Shown here: one piece after another, positions 1-11,322 of the stretch
How positions within the stretch are numbered: the first letter of the stretch is position 1
How the letters are laid out: each line of letters starts with the position of its first letter
Program-made: the position numbers and the translations under genes
Notes under the pieces: generated by a model
Told to the model about the DNA's origin: nothing
Databases searched by the model: none
What the model saw: the letters and a program-made list of their open reading frames with translations, nothing else
NCBI GenBank assembly: GCA_951799425.1
Contig: OX637393.1
Span: 8,936,244-9,000,243 of the forward strand
DNA from: Ilex aquifolium
Lineage: Eukaryota; Streptophyta; Magnoliopsida; Aquifoliales; Aquifoliaceae
Direction of reading: 5' to 3'
Length of the DNA: 64,000 nucleotides

Positions 1-239
1 TTGTACCTTTTTTCTGTTTAAGGAAGCCAAATAACATGAATGAAGTGGTATTCCTTTTGTTAGTTATATTTGTTGTCTTCGCAGAGCTTTGGGACTTCTG
101 TTTATGTTTGGATGGAGTATATAGTACATGCATATTTTCACTTATTATTTTTTGGGTGCATGAGCAGATTATGAATAGCCCAAAGGTCAAATAAAGTTTT
201 TTTTTATTGGATGTTATGATGCATACCAGCTGGCCTAAT

Positions 240-414
240 CAAGGGAGACTCAAACCTTGACTCAAATCACCAATGATCACATTTCACTCTCCTTTAAATT
301 TGAGTTTGCCCTCCATTGAATTTGAGTTTGTCCACTGGAGTCCTTTTTGTATCAATTCAAGTTTTTCACTCAAATATTGACTTAAATTTGAGTCAAGGTT
401 GGAGATACTCTTAG
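240..414. mobile_element. Fold-back MITE in ERD4 intron
   Basis: The two ends are inverted copies: CCTTGACTCAAAT near 257 and ATTTGAGTCAAGG near 390, followed by GGAGATACTCTTAG. The interior repeats TTTGAGTTTG. It lies just upstream of the acceptor at 475. The same outer sequence type, beginning with a GAGATGGCT/GAGCATCTC-like end, recurs around 45003-45490. No clear target duplication was identified. Confidence 0.5.
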
Positions 415-475
415 ATCATGAACGCCTATAATTGTGCTAAATTTTCATTTTTTCCCTTTCCATTTTTCTGTTCAG

Positions 476-3400
476 TGTTGGGAATATTTGTGCTGGCCGG
501 CCTTGTGCTGTTACCAGTACTTCTGCCAGTAGCAGCCACAGATAAGGGGGTGAAGGCAGACAATACCACCATCAGCAATGGGACTTTCAATGACCTTGAC
601 AGTCTATCTATGGGACATGTTGAAGTAAGTTGCATCAGCATTCCATCATTTGATATTGACTGTTTTCTACTTTGAAGTGATAATAAAACCCTTGATCGAG
701 CAGATTTCGAAATTTCAATACATGCCAAAATGTCCCTTAGATGTCCAGGACCAAAGTTGCAGTCCTCGTAGTGTTCTAACCTTTTCTCCCAATTTAAATG
801 CTTATTTCATTGTTCTTAACTTGGGTTGCAGGAAAAGAGTCCACGGCTGTGGGCATTCGTAATTGCCACCTATTGGGTTTCTGTTGTTGCATATTGTTTA
901 TTGTGGAAGGCATACAAACATGTCTCCGATCTGAGAGCCACGGCTCTAATGTCTCCTGAAGTGAGAGGTGAGCAGTTTGCTGTTCTTGTCAGGGACATTC
1001 CTCCCTCTGAAGGTCAAACTAGAAAGGAACAGGTTGACTCATATTTCAAAAAAATATATCCAGAGACATTTTACAGATCAATGGTGGTCACGAACAACAA
1101 GGAGGTAAACTCATCACCATTGATACACCTTTCTTTTATGGATATATAGTATTTTGCACATGATCATGTATTCAACTTTTCTTCCAGTTGTTACATACAG
1201 TTCTCATTTTATTTTTTGTATACAACCAAAAGTTTTTTAATGTGAAACTATTTTTAGTCTGACCAAACAATTTGTAGCATAAAATATAACATGCGTGGAA
1301 TCAAGCAGAAGAGGTGATTACTTTCACCTTAATCTGTGCTATACTTGTCTCCTATTGATTTGAAGTTTATATTTGGCTTCATTATACATACTGTTTGATT
1401 CTATCAGGTCAATAAATTATACAAAGAGTTGGAAGGGTACAAAAAGAAGCTTGCACGAGCTGAAGCCATATATGCAGGGTCAAAAACAACAGGCAAGCCT
1501 GAAGGAACGAGACCCACAAACAGAACTGGCTTTCTTGGTCTCATTGGTAGTAAGGTAGATTCGATAGAATACTACAATGAAAAGATTAATGAGCTGACCC
1601 CAAAGTTGGAAGCTGAACAGAAAGTCACTCTCAGAGAGAAGCAGACAGCTTCGGCGCTGGTCTTCTTCACCAACAGGGTAACTGCAGCTTCTGCCGCGCA
1701 GAGTCTACATGCCCGAATGGTGGACACATGGACAGTCGTGGATTCTCCCGAACCCCGCCAGATAATATGGCCTAATCTTCCTAAAAATTTTTACGATAGG
1801 CAAATACGACAGTATGTTGTGTATGTCATTGTCTTTTTGACAATAGTTTTCTTCATGATCCCAATTGGGTTTATTTCTGCATTTACAACTCTGGAAAATC
1901 TGAAGAAGCTCCTCCCATTTCTAAAGGCAGTCATTAACCAGAATGCGATAAGGACAGTGTTGGAAGCTTACCTCCCTCAACTTGCTCTTCTTATATTTCT
2001 GGCTTTGTTGCCGAAGTTTCTTTTGTTTCTATCAAAGGCTGAAGGAATTCCTTCAGAGAGCCATGCAATAAGGGCTGCATCGGGGAAATACTTCTATTTC
2101 ACTGTGCTAAATGTATTTATCGGAGTTACAGTGGGTGGAACCCTTTTCAGTACATTCAAGACCATTGAGAAGAATCCAAACTCTATTGTCCCCTTACTAG
2201 CGAGCAGCCTCCCAGGCAATGCAACTTTCTTCTTGACCTATGTGGCTCTGAAGTAAGATTGCAGTTCTCTTTATTTTTCCTTAACACGTCATCCTTTCCT
2301 TTTGCATCACCGTACTTCGTTCTCATTTGTTGGGTATCACAGGTTATATGTATAATTGAGTGCACATTGTTGGGAATATAAGTTTACATTACCTTCTTAC
2401 ACATAATACACAGAGAGTGAGAGAAATATACAATATATACCATCAGAAATTTGATGAATAAGTTTTTAATGTTTGGTGTGTGGGTCTCTGAATCTAAAGC
2501 TAGTGACTGAAATTGTGCAGGAATTTCATTCCACCTTGAGGTACTTGTAACTAGCACAAGAGTTGTTAGATGTTTTTTAATTATTTTGCTGGTTACAAAG
2601 TTTACTCATGGTCTTCTTGTATGCTAGGATCTTTTTTTCATCAACTCAAGTTACATCAGGTTGCATATGAAGGTCAAGTACATTTTGTTGCATATTGGTT
2701 TATGGCAAAGCTTTGGAAAGTATTTACTGGATCTATGGATTCCTTTTTTGAGTTAGAAAAGAAAAACTCCATCTATAACGGTAGAATTTACCACTTGGCA
2801 TTCCTTTTGGTTTTCAGGGACTCGCCTGAGTTTGGGTTACTCCGTTTTTTTATTGATTATAGGGTGATTTGGAAAGCTATATGTGACTCGTAATTTGATT
2901 TTACCCTTATTTACATATTTTGTTACCGTCTTATTTGTGGACTTCTCACCCCCCAACTATTCTTTATGCCATAATAAAGTTTGTTGTTTGCTGATCAAAA
3001 AAATATAAATAAAGATTCTGAAGTTATCGACTCTAAAATGGGACAACTAAAAAAAGAGAAACTAAAGAAACTATTCACTGTGGAACTCATAAAATCATAT
3101 ATAGGAGCTTGATGTAGTCATTTTGTTTAAAGCAAGACATGGTACATATCCTCACACTTCAGCATCATACACACACTTCAGTCTCATAGGCTTGGTTCTT
3201 GTGCCTTCCAAGGTAATAGATTCCTTTCTTTTTTGTTTGTGTGTTCTGTAATTTTGGGTTTTGTGTTTTTTGCCTTTTTATTTTGCTCTTATTTCTGTGT
3301 CGATTTAATATTTCAGAGTTGTGCTTGCATTTTGCCCCTTTAGACACAAATTGACCTAAATGATTTGGCCTTTCTCATAAACGTAGGACAAGTTAATTGA

Positions 3401-4464
3401 TTTTCATGATTTTATGGATCTTAGGTTCTTTGTTGGCTATGGTCTTGAGCTGTCCCGGTTAGTTCCTTTAATTATATTTCATCTCAAGAGGAAGTATCTT
3501 TGCAAAACTGAGGCTGAGGTGAAAGAAGCTTGGGCTCCTGGAGATCTTGGATATGGAACTAGGGTTCCTGGTGACATGCTGATAGTCACAATCATCTTCT
3601 GCTATTCTGTAATTGCTCCAATAATTATTCCATTTGGTGTTGCATACTTTGGCCTGGGTTGGCTCGTTCTCCGGAATCAGGTGATGCCTAGTAACTTATT
3701 TTCTTGTGCTTCCAAAGTTCCAATCCCAATTTCTAGTAAAGCAGCTCATTCGTTGTTTTTTTTTTAAGAATACCCTTTAAGTTGGTGTTGACATGCTGCT
3801 GCAAAACGTGTATGTGGTGTTGAAAGAAGATAGCAAGTTAGCAACGCCCGACATTTGTTTTAACATGAGATGACGCGATAACTCTGAAGTCTCAGATCAA
3901 ACGTAGGACATGCATCTAACAACTTAAGCGTACGAAAAACTAATAGTTGTTAAACTCATTAAATGCATCTAAGAACTCAAGCTTAGGAAAAACAAATATT
4001 TGCCTTTTGATTTGACCTCCCACTACCTTAGTTTTGCATTTTTCTTTTTTCTTCTAATATTTGTTCCGCCCTTTAAACAGGTACTCAAAGTGTATGTTCC
4101 ATCATATGAGAGCTACGGAAGGATGTGGCCCCACATGCATACGCGTATCTTAGCTTCATTGCTTCTGTTCCAAGTCACCATGTTCGGTTACTTTGGTGTG
4201 AAGAAGTTTTACTACGCTCCAATTCTAATTCCACTTCCGATACTTTCCTTGATCTTTGCCTTCATTTGTAGCAATAAATTCTATCGATTTTTCCAATCAA
4301 CGGCCCTTGAGGTCGCTTGTCAGGAATTGAAGGAAATTCCCAACATGGAACTTGTCTTCAGATCTTTCATTCCACCAAGCTTGAGTGCTGAGAAGGCCGA
4401 CGATGATGAGCAGTTTGAAGATGCTTTGTCTCATCAAGTTTCGAGGACAGCTTCATCTGTTTGA
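476..4464 (+). CDS. ERD4: ERD4-type CSC1-like (OSCA family) calcium-permeable channel, 3' part of gene
   Basis: Five exons are visible: 476-624, 832-1104, 1408-2252, 3425-3680 and 4081-4464 (TGA). Every junction is GT-AG and phases agree (2 bases left at 2252 are completed by the G at 3425). About 634 residues are present. Arabidopsis ERD4 is about 720, so roughly the first 100 residues lie upstream of the window. The product matches ERD4 (OSCA3.1) closely: the VLLPVLLPVAATD first segment, the cytosolic loop with EGYKKKLARAEA and VDSIEYYNEKINEL, the TM core with LSKAEGIPSESHAIRAASGK, GYGLELSRLVPLIIFHLKRK and GDLGYGTRVPGD, and VPSYESYGRMWPH near the end. The family are multi-pass membrane channels gated by osmotic or mechanical stress (DUF221/RSN1_7TM). 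The C-terminal tail is short and acidic (EKADDDEQFEDA). No frameshift or stop was seen, so it looks functional. Family assignment is secure; the channel role is from family knowledge. Confidence 0.95.
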
Positions 4465-5290
4465 TGCACATCTGTGAAGCATTACTAATTATTTTTTTGT
4501 TTCTTATAGTTTTTTTTAGCACAAACTGAACTTGAATTAGTTATGGAACAGTTTGCATTAGGAACCATGTTTGATATAGGGGATGTTTGTGATATATTGT
4601 GTTTGGGGAAGTTGTGTGAGATTGTTCTTACTATTCCTGTTTGATGCTACAGAGAAGTTACTGGTTTGCTGTCAAGGATTAAGATTCCATTTCGAACTGG
4701 CTGAAACATTTCTGTTTTTAAGGTGACTGAAATGAATCAGTGATTGAATCGAAATTTTATTGTATAGAGGTTTTTTTGGAATGTTTTAAGGTGTTTCGGT
4801 ATATTTGGACTAATGTTTTGAAATATTTTGAAAATAAATTTCAAATATTTTATTCATTTTTATTCTACTTTTTTTGAAATATTTTTATTTTTTAAGTGAC
4901 CGAAACAGTGTACCGAGATGTTTCATTTTGCACTAAGCAGCCTCGTGGAAATGGAGTCAATTTTTTTTCCAAGGTCCTCCAAAATTTCTAGTCCTTGGGT
5001 AAAGGAAGAACAAATTGTTGTTATTACAACATAAACATTCAACTAAAACTAAGAAACACGAGGTACATCATTAGTTTATATTGATTTTATCGATTGCAAC
5101 TTTTATTATGAATGAAATAGTTTTAGCGATGGAGAATATAAAAACTTGATTATGTAATCAAGTGGGCGATATAAAGTAATACATTCTTGATGGTACTTAC
5201 AACAAAACTATAATTGCAAAACTTGTAAATAATAAAAACTCATTAGGGTCAATTGAAAATGACTACAACTAATTTCATTTCCATAAATTC
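4465..5290. other. 3' flank of ERD4 with hAT-MITE remnant
   Basis: No gene is seen. About 4465-4620 is the likely ERD4 3' UTR. Around 4725-4930 the sequence resembles the 319-bp MITE at 25678-25996: both have GAAACA/TTTCGGT-type words, repeated TTTTGAAATATTTTGAAA and a GTGACCGAAACAGT end. It is therefore probably a decayed copy. Confidence 0.4.
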
Positions 5291-5296
5291 GAGATT

Positions 5297-5402
5297 TGGA
5301 TCATCACTCTCATCGTCACCACCACCACCCACCACCCACCACCCACCACCGCCTATCCCCCACCATCATTGCCGCTACCACCCATTGTCACCACCCTCTA
5401 CT
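5297..5402. repeat. (CCA)n-rich microsatellite
   Basis: Degenerate CAC/CCA trinucleotide repeat, with the same flavour as the tracts inside the Helitrons at 37314-39506. The Helitron ends (TCTATATAATAAAG and CTAGT) are absent here, so it is only listed as a simple repeat. AT-rich sequence without recognisable content follows to about 5790. Confidence 0.6.
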
Positions 5403-5804
5403 ATCGCTCAAAATTTTTGATAAAGTATTTTTTATTTTAGTTTTTTTTGGTTGGGAAATCCAAACAATATTTATTTAATGACAATATTTTTTAATAAAAT
5501 ATTGTTGGGAAATAATTATTTTAAAAATACTTGAAAATATTCATTAGATCGGTGATGTTATGTGACAATGTTAATATAATATTATTAATTAATAATATTA
5601 AAATAAATAAATAAATGAATTCCACTAAAATTAATAATTAATCTTTTATGGAAGCAAATAATTATTTAAGTAAAGTTCATCTTATTTATTTAATATTTTA
5701 TTATTGATTAATAATATCTCGTGCCACATTCAATAGTTAACTCGGACGATTTCTTTCCAAGTTTTATCAAATTTCAAAATTCAAAAACCATTTAGACCTT
5801 GGAT

Positions 5805-6450
5805 CATCTCTCTCTCCACACTCCACATCTCTCCTTCAATATCTGCTTCTCCTTACTCCAAGTCTCTTCGCCGGTGAAGATGGAGACCCGGTAACATCCA
5901 GGTTGTATCGGTGGTATGGGCTGGTAAATTGTTCCCTCCAACGTCAACTGGTCGCAGGTATGGGATCTCTCCCTCAATCTCGTCTCCGTCTGTATCTCTC
6001 TTTGCCAATGAACAATGACAAAGAACAGACACACCGAGTTCGCTGTCATCGCGAATCTGCCTCCAGAGACTCCTTTCGTCGAACTCGGAACCTGACTCAG
6101 CGAGGGATTTAGATGAATTGGTAATGAATCTGTCAATTTTTTTTATAGCTTTGTTTCTCTCTCTCTCCATCCCTCTCCCTTTCTCCGTCTCTGTCTGTGT
6201 CTTTCTTTAGTCTGGGCAAATAAACCGAGTTCGTGGGGAACTTCCCATCCATCGTGATTCAGTGCATCCAGAGAGTCATATACAACTCTCTCTTTATATA
6301 TATATCTATATCTCGCTCTTGCAATTTAATCCTGTCCGTTGTAGAAAACCTTGGTGCAAGCTTGATTCTTATTTTTTTTTGTATCCTTCTCATGTGTGAA
6401 GAATTTGTACACGAGATCTCCGGGGTGGCTTCCAAATTGGAACCTTAATC
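5805..6450 (+). other. CT-rich, UTR-like stretch with short ORFs, no recognised gene
   Basis: Pyrimidine-rich tracts (CTCTCTCTC near 5806, 6155 and 6601) alternate with GC-richer sequence containing short ATG-started frames, the longest about 69 codons. This looks like the 5' UTR or first exons of a plant gene. Possible donors (GGTATGG near 5957, GGTAATG near 6120) and an acceptor-like TTTCTTTAG near 6210 are present. I could not join an exon chain or recognise a product. It may be a pseudogene 5' end or a promoter captured by a transposon. Nothing recognisable follows to 7070. Confidence 0.25.
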
Positions 6451-7079
6451 TCCATATCAGGTACTCTCCCTTTCTTATTGTGTCGAATATTTATCTTTTT
6501 TCTTAAATTTCTATATTTATTCAATCTCTGTTAAATCTGTTATTTTGGTTGCTCTATCCAATCAAAATTGTTACATTTGTTCACTCTCTGTTACAGTTCT
6601 TTACTCTCTCTCTCTCTTGCTTTGTAGTTCTTTACTCTTTCTTATTGTGTCAAAATTATAGATTGAATCTGACATTTTGGACAATAATTGGATCATAGGA
6701 CTTGCATTTTTGTAACTTCAACATGTCGAGAGTCTTGTACTTTTGTCATTGTGTGGTCTATGATAGGTGAATTCAAAATTAAGATAAACAATCAACATTA
6801 AGACGAACAAACAGCAGGCCAAAAATAATTTGAATTTCGTGCATGTATTCTATTTTGTTGGAAGCCTAAATTTTATGTATATGAATGTATGTTGGTTAGC
6901 TCTTGTGTACTCTTTTCGTGTTCATAGTTTGCTGAATATGGAAAAATAACTTCAAAGTTTTTTTTCTTCTTGATTATAATCGATGAAATTTTCAGTAAAC
7001 ATGACCAAGTGATAGTGTACAAGACGATCACCACCGTAGGATATGTAAACCGTCATAATCTGTGTGGAGATAAATTATT

Positions 7080-7984
7080 GGGTTAATTATAAAATGCCCT
7101 CTTAAATTCTGGGTCTTGTTTTAATCAGGTCTCTAGTTTAAAATTGAACAATTTGTCCCCTTAATATTTAAATAATTTTCAATTAACTTTTACGGTTAGT
7201 TGACCATCATTAAAAATAACTTAAATTAATCAAAAGTCTACAACTACCCTTGTCTTAATATTTTGTGTAAAAAAAATCAAATAATAAAATAAATTTGAAC
7301 GTTGACGATTTCTCTGGTGAAAAACCCAAATCCCTCCCCCAACACTGAAACTGAAACCCATCCCCACCTTTCCCACAACTCTTTAATCCCTCCCCCTCCA
7401 CTGAAATTGAAACCCACCTCGCCCTTCCCTCAACTCCCTAATCCGTCATCCGCCACTGAAACTGAAACCCACCCTTACCCTTCCCTCAACTCCCTAATCC
7501 TTTCCCCTTCACTGAAATCGAAACCCAAATCCCTCCCGACAATTTCTTCGATGGTTTGTGGATGTAGTGGTTTGTGACTGGATGGTTGGGTGGTGGTTGC
7601 AGTGGTGGTTGCAAAGGTTTGTGGGCTGTTTGATTATGGCTGCGGTGGTTGGTGGATGTGGTTGGGTGGTGGCTACGGTGATTTGTGGGCTTCTTGATTA
7701 TGGTTGTGTTGGTGGTTGCGATGGTTGTGTTGGTGGTTGCGATGGTTTTTGGTTGGGTGGCTGTTGTAGTGGTTTGTGGTTGGTGGTGTTGGAGCTTTTG
7801 GCTCAATTGTTCAAAGAGAAAGGAAAAAAAATAGAGATGAATAAAGGCTAAGGGTACAAAAGTAATTTTAAAGTTTGAATTTGCTAATTTTGGAACATTA
7901 AGGGTACAAATTGTTTAACTTTAAACCAGAGGGACCTGATTGAAACAAGACCTAAAGTTCAAGGCGGCATTTTATAATTAATCT
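7080..7984. mobile_element. Non-autonomous Mutator-like element (MULE), 905 bp
   Basis: Perfect 9-bp target duplication TAAATTATT at 7071-7079 and 7985-7993 frames the element. Termini are long imperfect inverted repeats of about 110 bp: left GGGTTAATTATAAAATGCCC, right the complement of AGATTAATTATAAAATGCCG, continuing through the GGTCTTGTTT and AATTTGTNCCCTTAAT words. A 9-bp duplication plus long TIRs is diagnostic of Mutator-like transposons. No transposase is encoded. The interior holds two low-complexity blocks: a C-rich minisatellite (7325-7530) and a G-rich TGGTTG block (7560-7790). Confidence 0.9.
7325..7530. repeat. Minisatellite, about 64-bp unit, inside the MULE
   Basis: Three to four imperfect direct copies of a unit containing CACTGAAACTGAAACCCA and CCCTCAACTCCCTAATCC. 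Copies begin near 7344, 7399, 7455 and 7509. The opposite-strand frames across it are artefacts of the repeat. Confidence 0.75.
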
Positions 7985-7993
7985 TAAATTATT

Positions 7994-8800
7994 TTCAATA
8001 TTTTAACACTTTTTACGCCTAAGATAATAACGTATAAATCTTACCACTGTGTCATGCTTCACCAAAAATAAGATAAATATGAGAATTTTTACTTCATTTT
8101 AGTTTTACTAAAAAAGTGCAAATTCTATATATTCACATCTAAATTTCTTCCAATTTTGTCAATATGACTACGTAAATTCCCACAAGATGCCCACACCCTC
8201 TAAGCAAATATGTCATCTCTACAACGTATTATGGTACAAATTTTTTTCAGTACTGTATTTTTATTTTTTAACCAATAAAAATATCTTAAATGTGAGTTTT
8301 TTTATTATTTTATAATTAATCAATAGTTACAAATCATTCAATTTAAAATTGAGTATGGCCGAGACGTTACCTCTTTTGGAAGGCCAAAGATACGGAAAGA
8401 CCAAAGAGCCATAGCCCCATTTACTTGAGGTTTTGAAAATTTCTACTTGACTTTTTGATGGAAAATGTTATATAATTCAAATGAAACTAAAAAATTAAAA
8501 CTCAAATGTATATCATCTCTTGATTTAGACTTGCATCTGGGTGATTCTATCCATTTTGTATTTTCTATTACATAAATCTTTTATTTTGCTCTTTTTCTTG
8601 TAACCTCTTTTGTCATATCGCGTACCAAAATAATAGACAATACTTTGCACATACTTTGCATATTAGTTATGAATTAGAGTTCACATGCACACCTTTCTCG
8701 AGGAAGGAGTGTCACATTACACTTTCTATCTGACATTACCTTCTGAATTCTGAAACACTCATTAACACACGCTATGCATTGGAAATCACGAGTAGACCGA
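7994..8800. other. AT-rich intergenic sequence
   Basis: No coding signal, TIR pair or tandem repeat that I can support. A short GGAAAATGTTATATAATTCAAA segment at 8460 also occurs near 39770 and points to an old dispersed repeat. Confidence 0.5.
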
Positions 8801-8804
8801 CTTA

Positions 8805-9110
8805 ACACCACACTCAAAAGTGCATGATTAGTGGTAATGATGGCCCCTTAAGCAAGGACAACACTCAAACTCACCTATAAAAGCCCTCATTAATAAAAGA
8901 TAAACGAAAGAAAATTAGAGCATAACCACTCTCAAAGAACCAGACAAAAGAGGGAGAAAACCTCAACATTCTGTTATTTTCACTGTAACAATTTATCTTA
9001 CAAATACCCATTCATTAACTTAGATATCGAAGGTGGTTCAGCTGGAACCACATTTATTTCCTACTGTCTAAGCTTTCTTCGACGGGTTTCCCAATTTCTC
9101 AACAAGACGT
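8805..9110 (+). mobile_element. Gypsy-type LTR fragment
   Basis: Contains a TATA box (CCTATAAAAGCCC at 8873-8885), then an A-rich leader and a CATTAACTTAGATATCGAAGG-like segment near 9012. That matches the R-U5 style of plant Tat-lineage LTRs, with promoter about 130 bp before this word. Neither LTR end nor a target duplication was found. Sequence from 9110 to 9911 has no gene; ACGGAGCCACATAGG at 9512 resembles the end of a decayed DNA transposon. Confidence 0.4.
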
Positions 9111-9911
9111 GGAGGCCCACACAATCTCCAAGGACCGATCTTTGAACATTGATCCCCTGAACAAGGGCACTAATCTGAGCTCTCTACCACGGTCCTCCTC
9201 CGTATCCAGAATGAAGTTACTGATTCGATCCATCGGTGTGCATTTTTTGAATGACGAAAAGAACTAAGAGGCTAGATTGCTTAAAATGGTCCTCTCTTGT
9301 GGCTGTTGTTGGTGATACAATGACAGTACAATATGATTGACTAAAGGGCATATGTTGTTATAGAAAATTAACGAATAGAAAATTTTCAAATTGGCAAAAG
9401 TAGTTTAAAACAATGACCTATTATCTACTTCGATCTGCAGGGGCAAAGCCAGAAGTTTGTCTCATAATAGTCTATTTAACTTAAGTTTTAATCTGTTTCT
9501 CTCAATCAGGGACGGAGCCACATAGGCACCTATGGGGACAATTGCCTTGATTCGTTTTTAATTTTTTTTCCCAAAATTTTTTATGCAAGTTTTCATATAT
9601 TCTAAATTTGTTCCTACAAGAAAAATACTCTCATACGCTTTTATCTAATTAATCATTTTTTATATTTGAAGTTTTATATTATGAAAATTAGTTGGGAGTA
9701 ATTATAAGTATAAGGTTGATTCATTGTGACCTAGATGTTAAAGATTTAAGTTACAAAGATATCCTCTCATAGATGAGATAAGAGTGATTATAACTGATCC
9801 TCCCTAGACCTTATAGTAGTGAGAGTTTGTACATTGGGTCTATTTAAGGATCTTGTCATTATTAATGATGATGTCTCGGAAATAATCGTCAAAGTCTAGT
9901 CTGGGACCTGC

Positions 9912-10631
9912 TGTTGGGTTTTAAGAATTGGCTTGAGGAAACTAATTTAATGAAAACGGAAGACACAGAATGTAAGTGGTTCACCCTTGCCGATGGACTT
10001 GGGCTACATCCACTGTAATGGAGACTCTTACTCCTTGGTGCAGTATATTGATCTCAGATGATAATAGGTGAGTTACAGACACTGAGCCGTTACAAAATAT
10101 AAATGCCTTTCTTTCGCGAATATCCGAGGATGGAGAGTGTGAAAACGGGAGAGAAGGTCCAGAAGAAGATCCCCCTTTCCCTGTTTCTACTGTTCTATTT
10201 ATATGATTTTTCTTCCTAGGGTTTCTTGCCATCTCTTCTACCTCTTTTCTTTGATCTTGTGGGGACCTTTCGTCCTTGCCTTGCAAGCCCTTCTGTCTGC
10301 CAGCACTACTGTGCCCACGGCTCCTTGGTTTGTTCGACACCACTTCCTTCTGCCTTTTGCAGGGTGTAACTCTGAGGTATCAGAGATGATCCCCCCTGTC
10401 CCTGGAACACATGGCGTAACAGGGTTCACCTTAGGTTACGGGTGTGGATTTGGACCAGGGTCGGACTGTTGGTTCTTTGGACCCTTCGGGCTTTGGTTCC
10501 TTGGACCTCTGCTTTCGATGTGGGCTGGTTGAGAGTATTTTCTTTGGGCTAACAAACCCACATTCTGGGCTCTCAGGGTGTATTGGGCTTTGCTGCCATG
10601 GCGGCCCATGCCCAGTATTCTATCCTTATCA
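9912..10631 (-). mobile_element. Putative 3' LTR of minus-strand Tat-like retrotransposon
   Basis: Read on the minus strand it starts TGATAAGGATAG at 10631 and ends AAAACCCAACA at 9912, giving canonical TG...CA ends and a length of 720 bp. Immediately upstream on the minus strand is a purine tract (GGGGCTGGGGGGCAAC, 10632-10648) suitable as a polypurine tract. A minus-strand TATA box (CATATAAATAG) lies at about 10196-10206. The stretch 9980-10050 (antisense of a GTGGATGTAGC...CCACTTACA motif) is typical of plant LTR R regions. The partner 5' LTR is absent, so limits are inferred. Confidence 0.6.
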
Positions 10632-10886
10632 GTTGCCCCCCAGCCCCTGGTCACGAGAATGATGTCCTCTCTGACTTGGGGTTTGGAAATGTCTTTTCTG
10701 AATTCTTCATTATCTCCATACGTGTCGGAGATGCGCGGTTAATTGGCTTTGCACTGACTTGGGCCGACTTGGCATTTGCCGGTTATGATGGGACGACTTG
10801 TACACGTGTCACCATCGGGTGAACCCAACGGTACGGCTTCTACGACGCGTCCTGACGTCTTGTCTGTCAGGGCTTTAAATGCTTTG

Positions 10887-10895
10887 TATAAAAAA
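10887..10895 (+). promoter_or_regulatory. TATA box of accessory module A
   Basis: TATAAAAAA on +, about 430 bp before the first in-frame ATG of module A (11323). Homology with the inverted copy starts only about 13 bp downstream (10908), so the right copy lacks this promoter. It lies in antisense to the retrotransposon pol. Confidence 0.5.
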
Positions 10896-11322
10896 GGGGG
10901 AAATCCCTTCGCCTGTTTCACTATTGCGTTTTTTGAAACTTCTCCTTGCGTCTCCTTCTCTTCCTTTGGCTTCCGAGGCGTCTCGTTTCAGACTTTCGGG
11001 AGATTTTTAGGGTTTCTGCGTTCCCGGTTCCTTTCTGCATCTAGCGCCTTTATTAGGTACGTCTCTCCTCTCTTCTTCTTTCTTGCTCGACCTGGATCCC
11101 TTTAACCCTCTATGGTGGGGCTTTGGGTTCTGCTTCTTGATATGGAGATTTAGCTATTTTAAAAGCCATTCCGACGACCTTTTCCCCCTTTCGTATTTCG
11201 TGGACCATCCTACCTTGCTTAGGGTATCCTTCCTTCGAGGTTGGAGTCTAAGACTTCCATTTCTAACCGATTGTGCTTTGCATTTGCCTTCTCTACACAC
11301 TAGTTTGCAACCTGGACCCTTG

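Noticed and set aside
5804..6170. Minus-strand 105-110 residue proteins
   Set aside because: Basic/acidic low-complexity translations of a CT-rich stretch; no recognisable motif, and not supported by splice sites.
7302..7851. Overlapping Pro/Thr-rich and Gly/Trp/Val-rich frames on both strands
   Set aside because: They lie wholly within the MULE minisatellite and G-rich block; no start context, introns or homology.
10203..10822. Overlapping 70-120 residue frames on both strands
   Set aside because: They lie in the putative LTR and the untranslated region next to it; no domain found.
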